A DNA stretch of 34,098 nt from Chitinophagaceae bacterium (lineage in GTDB: Bacteria; Bacteroidota; Bacteroidia; Chitinophagales; REEL01), in NCBI GenBank assembly GCA_007695095.1, contig REEL01000136.1, positions 1 through 34,098 of the forward strand, read 5' to 3'. The translations under genes and the position numbers were made by a program. The notes beneath the pieces were generated by a model. It was not told the DNA's origin. It made no database searches and worked only from the letters and a program-made list of their open reading frames with translations. Position 1 is the stretch's first letter. Every line of letters begins with the position of its first letter. Shown here piece by piece: positions 15,744 to 23,159 of the stretch.

Positions 15744-16352
15744 CTAATTATCGGATAAATATGGCAACATCTCCCGAACACTTGTTCTCTGTCGGTAATC
15801 TGTATCATAATGAGCAAAAACAATCTCACCATTTGAATTTATAATGTAAGTAGCCGGAACCGGTAAAAAAACCTCATCATTATCATGAGCGATTTGAAAA
15901 TTAGCATCCAATCGTTTGTTATACATATCCTGCTCTTCACTATCAGGAGAATAAACAACTTTATAAGCTTTCATCATAGAGTAATCTCTATCATACAATA
16001 ATGGATAGGATGCGCCTGATTTTTGGGAGCTTTTTTGAAGATATTCTTGTTTTTCCGGTGAAATACCTATAACAAATGCCCCATTCTGTGTAAGCAACTC
16101 AAGGCTGTCCTGAACTGCTTTTAAATGACGGTTACAAATTGGACACCATTGTCCTCTATAAAACACAAGTATAACATCTCCCTCTGCAAGTAAGTCTTTT
16201 AGCGTGACTTTATTTCCTTCCTGATCATGTGCGGAGAAATGGGGCGCTTTATCACCAACATTTAAACCTCCTGAATTAGCATAGAGATTAGAAGTTAAAG
16301 TAAGTACAAATACAAACATGAGACTTGTAAGTAAGGCAGATTTAATTTTCAT
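15744..16352 (-). CDS. Periplasmic peroxiredoxin-like protein (AhpC/TSA family)
   Basis: 202 residues with a signal peptide (about 1-25, ending YANS) and a thioredoxin-fold AhpC/TSA domain. The active site is RGQWCPICNRH with C70 and C73, a CxxC arrangement as in Bcp/PrxQ-like and some thiol-disulfide proteins. GDKAPHFSAHDQEG before it and PATYIINSNGEIVFAHYDTDY after it are family features. The likely role is reduction of hydroperoxides in the periplasm, although a thiol-disulfide exchange role cannot be excluded. A -7 box candidate lies at 16378-16385. Confidence 0.88.
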   Translation of the reverse strand: MKIKSALLTSLMFVFVLTLTSNLYANSGGLNVGDKAPHFSAHDQEGNKVTLKDLLAEGDVILVFYRGQWCPICNRHLKAVQDSLELLTQNGAFVIGISPEKQEYLQKSSQKSGASYPLLYDRDYSMMKAYKVVYSPDSEEQDMYNKRLDANFQIAHDNDEVFLPVPATYIINSNGEIVFAHYDTDYRQRTSVREMLPYLSDN

Positions 16353-16377
16353 AGAAGTTTTTTTATACGGATTACAT

Positions 16378-16385
16378 CAAAGCTA
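16378..16385 (-). promoter_or_regulatory. Candidate -7 box of the peroxiredoxin gene (TAGCTTTG)
   Basis: It matches TANNTTTG on the minus strand and would give a leader of about 20 nt. The -33 position has TTC instead of TTG. Confidence 0.35.
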
Positions 16386-16418
16386 TTAAATTCAAAGGGA
16401 CTAATGAAATAACAGACC

Positions 16419-16700
16419 TCACTTTTCAATACTGACTCCCTTCCAAAAAGCAATACGACCTTCTATGTTTTTTGCGGCATCTTTAGTTTTAGGGTAATAC
16501 CAGGCGGCATCTTTATTTATTTCACCATTCACTTCAACCGAATAATAAGCAGCTTCACCTTTCCAAAAACAAGTAGTTTTAGTATCGGAAGGCTTTAAGT
16601 ACTCCGATTTCACAGAGTCTTTTGGAAAATAATGATTCCCCTCTATATTAATAGTATCATTACTTTCAGCAATCACTGTATTGTTCCAAATAGCTTTCAT
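16419..16700 (-). CDS. DUF427 domain protein
   Basis: 93 residues forming one DUF427 domain (PF04248). Recognisable parts are MKAIWNNTVIAES, HYFPKDSV, the TTCFWKGEAAYYSV core and AAWYYPKTKDAAKNIEGRIAFWKGV. It is a small soluble beta-rich protein of unknown biochemical function. It lies between the exonuclease and peroxiredoxin genes on the same strand with gaps of about 70 nt on each side, so co-transcription is possible but not shown. Confidence 0.88.
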   Translation of the reverse strand: MKAIWNNTVIAESNDTINIEGNHYFPKDSVKSEYLKPSDTKTTCFWKGEAAYYSVEVNGEINKDAAWYYPKTKDAAKNIEGRIAFWKGVSIEK

Positions 16701-16770
16701 TTTAATTTATTTATATGATTTAACATTATAACAATATCTAAGTATAATTGTTTGTAATTCAATTTTTAGC

Positions 16771-17796
16771 TTAAAAATTATTTGCAGTATCATCCGCGTC
16801 TAAATGTTCCCCTTCAAATAAAGTATCAAGCTCAAAAGCATCATATCCTTTATCTCTAAGCCATTTTGCAAAAATGCTTGAGTAGCCGTGTGTCAAAAAA
16901 ACTTTTTCAGCGGCTGTACTTTCCACAGCGTAATTTAAACCTTTCCAATCAGCATGATCTGAAATCACAAAACCTCTGTCAACTGAAATTCTTCTTTTAG
17001 CACCATTAAATGTCATCCATCCTGAGGCCATTGCTGTTTCAAATGGTTTCAATTTATTTAACCAGTTACTTTCATTTACAGCAGGAGGTGCAATAATCAA
17101 GGCTGCTTTTTCCGGTTTTGAATCCCGGTCCAAAGTAATCACATCACTTTTTTTCCAGGGGGTCTTTTCTATACATTCATTTATTTTTGCTATCGCAGGA
17201 TGCACCCAAACATCTCCTAACGAAAGATTAATTCCTGCCAGCAATCTTTGCGCTTTACCCAATGAATATGCATATAATACGGAATGAACTTTTTCATTCA
17301 TATTTTTTGTCCACCAATTTTCAATTTCCTGAAAAACAGTTTTTTGTTGCTCCCATTGAAAAACAGGTAAACCAAAAGTGCTTTCAGAGATAAATACGTC
17401 ACTTTTAACAATTTCACAAGGAATGGTAAATCCGTCATCTTCAATTTTATAATCACCCGAAACTAACACCTTAAAGCCTTTCCACTCCAGACTTATCATA
17501 GCCGATCCAATCACGTGACCGGCCGGGTGGAAAGTGCATTTTACTCCATTAATAAATATGGGTTTATTGTAAAGAGCAGCCTCTGTATGTATATCACTAC
17601 CTAATCGGTGTTTCATAAACGGTATGCTGTCTTTATGAGCCAGATAGAATTTGTTTCCCCATCTCGAATGATCAGCGTGTGCATGAGTTATCAGGGCATT
17701 TTTTACCGGCTTCCAGGGATCAATATAAAAATCACCGGGCAGGCAATAGAGCCCGTTTTTTCTCAATTCAATAAATGACTTAACTAATTTAGACAT
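16771..17796 (-). CDS. MBL-fold ligase-associated DNA exonuclease
   Basis: 341 residues. The metallo-beta-lactamase zinc motif THAHADH (H38, H40, D42, H43) is followed by HPAGHVIGSA, VSGDYK and a late SDHADW, as in the beta-CASP/SNM1-like group. Length and motifs fit the family called ligase-associated DNA damage response exonuclease (TIGR04122). In many bacteria it is encoded beside an ATP-dependent DNA ligase and a DExH helicase. Here its neighbours are the DUF5686 gene and DUF427, with neither partner in the window. It probably acts on DNA ends during repair (family inference). Confidence 0.87.
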   Translation of the reverse strand: MSKLVKSFIELRKNGLYCLPGDFYIDPWKPVKNALITHAHADHSRWGNKFYLAHKDSIPFMKHRLGSDIHTEAALYNKPIFINGVKCTFHPAGHVIGSAMISLEWKGFKVLVSGDYKIEDDGFTIPCEIVKSDVFISESTFGLPVFQWEQQKTVFQEIENWWTKNMNEKVHSVLYAYSLGKAQRLLAGINLSLGDVWVHPAIAKINECIEKTPWKKSDVITLDRDSKPEKAALIIAPPAVNESNWLNKLKPFETAMASGWMTFNGAKRRISVDRGFVISDHADWKGLNYAVESTAAEKVFLTHGYSSIFAKWLRDKGYDAFELDTLFEGEHLDADDTANNF

Positions 17797-17856
17797 CCTG
17801 ATAAATGAAACCTGAGTAAAGCAAAATCGTTCAAAACAGGCTTTAATGATAAAACT

Positions 17857-20349
17857 CTAAAAGCCTTGAGTTATCTGTAAACTTAAGCCATGCCGGCCTG
17901 TAGAACCTATAGTATGCCCATAGGTATAATTTACTCTAAATATCGAAAGAATATTTTTCATCCCAAATGAAAACTCATAGTATGCCGGCAAATCCTCTAC
18001 AAATAAAAACTTAATATCTGAAGTAAACGCCAGATCTGTTTGCTTTATTAATGGTATTTTATTTGCGATAAAGCCATCAAAAGAGTGTAAAAAATGAAAT
18101 TCCAGGTATGGGTCAAAAGTGCTGAACTTATAGTAGTCAAGCAGATAATAAGAAAATGGGTCTATTCTGGCAAAAATAGTTTGCTTACCATTAAAATGCA
18201 TTAAATCCATTGGTGCCGGTTCTCCTTGCCATTTCTGAAAAAGCCCGCCTCGCAAAAGGTATTTGGAATTTCCTATTAAACCTAGGCGTAAGTTATGTTC
18301 TATAGTAGATTGAAAATGTGTATACGTAAAGTCATCTATTTGATTACCAAAGCCTGTAAATGTTTTCTGACCTAAAGTCCATTGCGGACCTCTATATCCT
18401 GTTATAATCTTTCTATCCGGCCGGCTTATATATTTCTGTTGAAAGCGAATCCTGAAGTTAGTTTCTATACCGGCAGCATAATGGGGTTCCCAATCTTTAA
18501 AATCCTGACGATATTGTTTAATCTCATTACGGGTAAAGTTCTTATTCTCTGTTTTACGAAATGAAAAATCGGTGGTATTATCTAAAAGGCTTCTCTCTTC
18601 ACCTGATATAGTCAGTGTTAAACGAAGGCCATTTACAATTTCACTTTGCCAACCACCTTCCAAATAGCTTCGCTCATACATTTTTTTATAGTTTTCTCCC
18701 CAAAATAAAGTGTATGCTGTATTTACTACCGGGTGAATAGGGCTGCTAGTATTAAACTGTTGAGGGAAATGCCCGCCTTCTAAAAAAAAGCTTGAGGAAT
18801 TAAATGTATTATAAAAATAGCGGTAGCCTAATTTTGCATAAAAATCATTTGAACTAAAACCATATCTCATACTAGTATTAAACTGATGATATTTTCCATC
18901 TTCAGCTGATTTTCTAAAATTCAATTCAGGCTGAACAACAAAGCCTTCTATTGTATTAAATTGAAAAAGTGAAGTTATTGTCGGAATAACAAAACGCGTA
19001 CTCCTTTTGGAATTACGGTATCTGTAACCAAAAAGTAGATCCCATGGACTAAAGCGGTTGTATATTCTATCTATTGAATCTTTAAAGGCATCTGTATTTC
19101 TAATCTCAGCTATACTATCTTTCAGCTTATAATCTCTTTGCTCTTCGGAAGTTAAAGGGATTGGCCTAACCCTTGACCAATAAAGACTATCTCTTTTATC
19201 AGCGCCTTCCTCAACTTTCAATAATTCATTGGTAAAAAAACCTCTTTCAAAGTTTGGATTTAAGGTGTAATCGGTATAAATACCTGTAAAATAACCCTCT
19301 GCCTCAATCCCAAGAATATTAAAAACGAATTCAAAGTGCTGAGACATCGGCATCCAGACACTATCACTTATCGGAACATAAGATTGACTGATTTTAAGTG
19401 TATCCACCAAATTTAGTCCATTATTTTTATTCAACTCGACAGATAATTGACGGACATTCCACAGTTCATGATTTATCTGGATTAAGCCACTTACCACCGG
19501 ATCATTAGCTCTTTTCGGTATCACTTCAATATCATAAATTAATTGAGAACCGTCAAAAGCAGTATTCTTCAATTTAAAATCATAATAAAAAAAAGCATTA
19601 TCTGCTAAAGGAGATATTATTACCCTTTGAGTCAAAGCTTCCTGGTATATAGTGTTTTGATATACAGAAAATAAAAAATCAGAGGCCATATTCCAGCTAA
19701 AAGCAGAGAAGTCTCCACTTACTTTGGAAGAAATCATTACTTCCCGGATTTTGTCCGGTCTTTGAAAGTGAAATTCAGACTCTGATTCTGAAAGATAAAT
19801 AATACCTGTATTGTTTGAATCTAACAATCCAAAAGCTGTTAAATTAAAGCCAAAAATTTCATCCGGAGCTTTTGTTACCCGGTTTAAGCCTTTCAAATAA
19901 ACGTGACAGGAAAATCCTTCAACTGCCTTATAATGTTTATCTCTGTGATCGATTACCTGTCTCATAATCTCATAAGCCGGGTCTTCAGAACCCCGGACTA
20001 CAATTTCACCGATTGAATAGGAAGAAACTTTTAGATTTATATCAAATTTTCTGTTGGCATCTATAGTTATACTTCTCCTATATGTGCTGTATCCCACAGC
20101 TCTGGAGACTATAGTATGATTCCCGGCCGGAACTTGAAAAGAATACTCTCCAAATTCGTTTGCAACGGTTCCTCTGCTGCTGCCTTCCAGATAAATATGA
20201 GCAAAAGGAACAGCATCACCCTCAGACTTAATGGTGCCTGAAAGAGTATATGTATTATCTGTAACTGTCTGAGAAAAAAGAAACAAAGAGTTCAACAGCA
20301 AAAAAATAATACTGAAAACAAGTACGGGTATTTTAAAAGTGTTTTTCAT
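17857..20349 (-). CDS. DUF5686 / carboxypeptidase-regulatory-like outer-membrane protein
   Basis: 830 residues. The signal peptide (about 1-27) is followed by a carboxypeptidase-D regulatory-like beta-sandwich (about 36-115: LSGTIKSEGDAVPFAHIYLEGSSRGTVANEFGEY in part) and then the long DUF5686 region. The C-terminal half has many alternating aromatic strands and ends in a Phe (ITQGF), typical of outer-membrane beta-barrels. The overall layout resembles a TonB-dependent transporter without the plug, and transport is not demonstrated. Its start codon directly abuts the stop codon of the upstream AsmA-family gene with no gap, so the two are very likely translated from one mRNA and linked to envelope biogenesis. 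Confidence 0.87.
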   Translation of the reverse strand: MKNTFKIPVLVFSIIFLLLNSLFLFSQTVTDNTYTLSGTIKSEGDAVPFAHIYLEGSSRGTVANEFGEYSFQVPAGNHTIVSRAVGYSTYRRSITIDANRKFDINLKVSSYSIGEIVVRGSEDPAYEIMRQVIDHRDKHYKAVEGFSCHVYLKGLNRVTKAPDEIFGFNLTAFGLLDSNNTGIIYLSESESEFHFQRPDKIREVMISSKVSGDFSAFSWNMASDFLFSVYQNTIYQEALTQRVIISPLADNAFFYYDFKLKNTAFDGSQLIYDIEVIPKRANDPVVSGLIQINHELWNVRQLSVELNKNNGLNLVDTLKISQSYVPISDSVWMPMSQHFEFVFNILGIEAEGYFTGIYTDYTLNPNFERGFFTNELLKVEEGADKRDSLYWSRVRPIPLTSEEQRDYKLKDSIAEIRNTDAFKDSIDRIYNRFSPWDLLFGYRYRNSKRSTRFVIPTITSLFQFNTIEGFVVQPELNFRKSAEDGKYHQFNTSMRYGFSSNDFYAKLGYRYFYNTFNSSSFFLEGGHFPQQFNTSSPIHPVVNTAYTLFWGENYKKMYERSYLEGGWQSEIVNGLRLTLTISGEERSLLDNTTDFSFRKTENKNFTRNEIKQYRQDFKDWEPHYAAGIETNFRIRFQQKYISRPDRKIITGYRGPQWTLGQKTFTGFGNQIDDFTYTHFQSTIEHNLRLGLIGNSKYLLRGGLFQKWQGEPAPMDLMHFNGKQTIFARIDPFSYYLLDYYKFSTFDPYLEFHFLHSFDGFIANKIPLIKQTDLAFTSDIKFLFVEDLPAYYEFSFGMKNILSIFRVNYTYGHTIGSTGRHGLSLQITQGF

Positions 20350-23022
20350 TTATGGAAACCCTATCCGGTCTCTAAGTCCTTCTTTTTGTTTTTCAGCTTC
20401 TTTGCGCGCTCTTTCCTCTGCTTCTTTACGTATTCTATCAGCTTCAGCCTGAGCTTCTTTACGGGCTCTTTCTGCTTCTGCTTCGGCCTGAGCTCTGGCA
20501 CGATCAGCTTCTGCTCTGGCTTTCTGCTCCGCTTCCTTACGTAATCTTTCCGCCTCTGCTTCTGCTTCCGCTCTGGCACGATCAACCTGCTCCCCCACTT
20601 CTTCTCTTGCTCTGTCCACTAAAGGCCTTTTTGTCGTTGCCTCTCCTAGCGAAAGACTTATATTAGGATTATCAATAGTCCCTTTCATATTTACATTAAA
20701 TTGAACAACGTCCGGTAAAGCCGAAGCCAAGCCGGGAATTCCTGATTCTTCCGCTAAACTGCTTGCTAAGTCTGAAGCTCTTCCTAAACGGGCTCTGGGT
20801 ACATTTACTTTTAAAATATAATCTAATGACTGATCTAATCCATTACTTCCCGAAACGTTTACTAAAACGTCAGATAGCATCACATCAAATGGCTCTACAA
20901 TCAGTCGTCCGTTTTCAATTATAAAATCAATACGAAGGTTTGAAGCTGACCAATTTCGAAGAAAAGGCAACTGCATCTTATCAGCCAATTCCTGTAAAGG
21001 TTTGAAGTTATTGACTTTAATTTCGGGTATTCTAAGGTTTCCCCGTGCATTCAAACTATTCATATCCGGATACATGTCCGGGTTCAGGTTCGCATTCATA
21101 TTCATAACTGAACTAAATCGCCCCTCAACATAGCGGGCTACAGGAGCAAATGACTCAACCGTATTAAATGTTTCATAGGCTTCACGGATATCCATATTAT
21201 TTATATCATAATCCATGTTAAAAGTCGGATTATTTACATCTCTGGTGTTGTATTCTCCATTCATGCGTACGGTAGCATTGAGTGTTCGGGCATTTAGGTT
21301 ACTCAGATTTATTTTTTGATCTTTTATCTGAACTATGCCGGTTACATTTTCCATTTCAATATTATCATAAATGATTTTAGTGAAATCACCGGTCATTCGA
21401 ATATCCAGATTAGCAGGTACAGGTATAACACTCATTTCTGCTGTTTCGTCAGGTTCAGCCTCACCCGTCATCCATTCATTTACGTTTGTGAGGGTAGATT
21501 TATAAGCAAAGCTTCCTTTTAATATTCCATCATTAAACACATAAGGCAAAAGATTATCTAATCTACCTGACATATCAAAGTCTGTAGATCCAATTTTTCC
21601 TTTCATTGAACGTAAGTTTGCTGTGGCAGGACTGATTTGTAAATCAAAAATTGACATTTCTAACAGATAAGGTAAATCAGCATCTTTATAAGCAAAGTTA
21701 TTTAATTGTAAAAAGCCGCTTGCATGAAATTGATTATAACGTTGATGCTCTATAGCAGATAAGCGACCTTTTGCTTCTATAGAAGCTTCCAGATTTCCAC
21801 TGATGGTTTCCAGTCCGTCTATAGGGTAATAATTTGGAACTTTTGATAAGTTAAGCTTAGTAGACAAAGCCATATCAATATCCGGGTCTGTGTCCGGATT
21901 TCGCATCTTCAATCGCATATCAAAAGGCTCATTATCCAGTTTCATTGAAAGTTTTTTCAAATCAATCACCATCAGGTCATAAATTCCTCCCGGATGTGTT
22001 ATTTCCATATCTAAATCAACATTAGAAACTTTTGCAGGCAAGTCAGGATATTGAAAACTTCCATTATCAGCTTTCATTTTGATTTCAAAAGCAGGATAAA
22101 GTTCATCTTCATACAAGCCTTTTACAAAACCATTTAATGAAAAACTACCTCCCGCATTTATGTTTCGAAAATCATCTGTATACGCTGCAGGAATAATTGA
22201 TAAAAGCTGTTTAAATTCTGTATCCGGAGTTTTAAAATCCAAATCTAAATCAAAACCCGACTCCGGAAGTCCTATCATACCGGTCATCTGAACAAATAGT
22301 TCATTTAAAGTTAGGTCAAACTTGCTGAAAGTATAAGTTGAAGCATCCAGATTTATGTCCATATCTGCCAGTAATTCTCCTGAGACATTTCGAAACCAGC
22401 TAAATCCATCATAACTGACATTTATACTTTCTACCCTGGTGTCAGTACTTAACAGAAACTGAGACAAAGTAAAATCTCCTCTTCCGCTATGGTTCATTTT
22501 GGTTAGTGAAGCATACATTTTCTGAGGGATGTCATAATACCGTATATCAGCATTGCGCAGCTCGTAGGATCGGAGTGCAAATTTCAGTCCGCTCTCTTCA
22601 TCTGTAGGCTCAACCTCTTCATCAGATTCAGGCATAATATCCCAGTTAACATTCCCATCCTGATTTACTAATAGTTGAATTAAAGGCTCGTCCAGTCTTA
22701 TTCTTTTTAACTCTATTTCATCACCCCGAATAGCAGACATTAAATCTACTGTTAATCGAAAACTTTTTATATAAGCAAGCGTATCTCCTTCAAATTCTTT
22801 TTCTCCAACTACAGAAAAGTCCCGCATACTTAAAGTCAAATCCGGAAAATTCCTGAAAATAGAAATCCCCAAATCACTAAAATCTACTTTAGCTTCGACT
22901 TGTTTATTAATTTCTTCCTTTAACATAACCATCAAACGGTCTTTAAAAAGAAATGGCAATAGTATTGCCAACAATAGCAAAAAGCCAAAAATAGCACTGA
23001 TAATTATTATAGTCTTTTTCAT
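20350..23022 (-). CDS. AsmA-family envelope protein with a long charged helical tail
   Basis: 890 residues. An N-terminal TM anchor (about 5-24) precedes an AsmA N-terminal-like region (LKEEINKQVEAKVDFSDLGISIFRNFPDLTLSM in part) and a long repetitive beta-rich body, with an AsmA C-terminal module near 600-790. Proteins of this superfamily span the periplasm and are linked to lipid transport and outer-membrane assembly. The last 89 residues (802-890) are unusual: an Ala/Glu/Arg/Lys-only stretch with imperfect 8-14 residue repeats such as RARAEAEAEAERLRKEAE, predicted to be a continuous charged helix. The tail ends RDRIGFP. It is followed without a gap by the DUF5686 gene. Confidence 0.88.
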   Translation of the reverse strand: MKKTIIIISAIFGFLLLLAILLPFLFKDRLMVMLKEEINKQVEAKVDFSDLGISIFRNFPDLTLSMRDFSVVGEKEFEGDTLAYIKSFRLTVDLMSAIRGDEIELKRIRLDEPLIQLLVNQDGNVNWDIMPESDEEVEPTDEESGLKFALRSYELRNADIRYYDIPQKMYASLTKMNHSGRGDFTLSQFLLSTDTRVESINVSYDGFSWFRNVSGELLADMDINLDASTYTFSKFDLTLNELFVQMTGMIGLPESGFDLDLDFKTPDTEFKQLLSIIPAAYTDDFRNINAGGSFSLNGFVKGLYEDELYPAFEIKMKADNGSFQYPDLPAKVSNVDLDMEITHPGGIYDLMVIDLKKLSMKLDNEPFDMRLKMRNPDTDPDIDMALSTKLNLSKVPNYYPIDGLETISGNLEASIEAKGRLSAIEHQRYNQFHASGFLQLNNFAYKDADLPYLLEMSIFDLQISPATANLRSMKGKIGSTDFDMSGRLDNLLPYVFNDGILKGSFAYKSTLTNVNEWMTGEAEPDETAEMSVIPVPANLDIRMTGDFTKIIYDNIEMENVTGIVQIKDQKINLSNLNARTLNATVRMNGEYNTRDVNNPTFNMDYDINNMDIREAYETFNTVESFAPVARYVEGRFSSVMNMNANLNPDMYPDMNSLNARGNLRIPEIKVNNFKPLQELADKMQLPFLRNWSASNLRIDFIIENGRLIVEPFDVMLSDVLVNVSGSNGLDQSLDYILKVNVPRARLGRASDLASSLAEESGIPGLASALPDVVQFNVNMKGTIDNPNISLSLGEATTKRPLVDRAREEVGEQVDRARAEAEAEAERLRKEAEQKARAEADRARAQAEAEAERARKEAQAEADRIRKEAEERARKEAEKQKEGLRDRIGFP
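20365..20605. repeat. Imperfect tandem repeats encoding the AsmA Ala/Glu/Arg tail
   Basis: The DNA repeats variants of GCTTCTGCTCTGGCACGATC and GCTTCTTTACG over about 240 bp. This low-complexity repeat also keeps a second minus-strand frame open (20361-20585), which I treat as a by-product and not a gene. Confidence 0.7.
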
Positions 23023-23159
23023 ATTTTTTAAGTTAAATTTTATTTAAACGAATCATTCGGCTATTACACGTTAAAAAAAAGGTATCAAAAATGACTCGTC
23101 TTACATTGAACGTCAAAAAAGGAAATAATGTGCCTTTTATCTATAATTTAATAAATTAT

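Noticed and set aside
20361-20585. 74-codon minus-strand frame rich in Lys/Arg
   Set aside because: It is a second open frame of the repetitive DNA coding for the AsmA tail; it has no independent start context or family.
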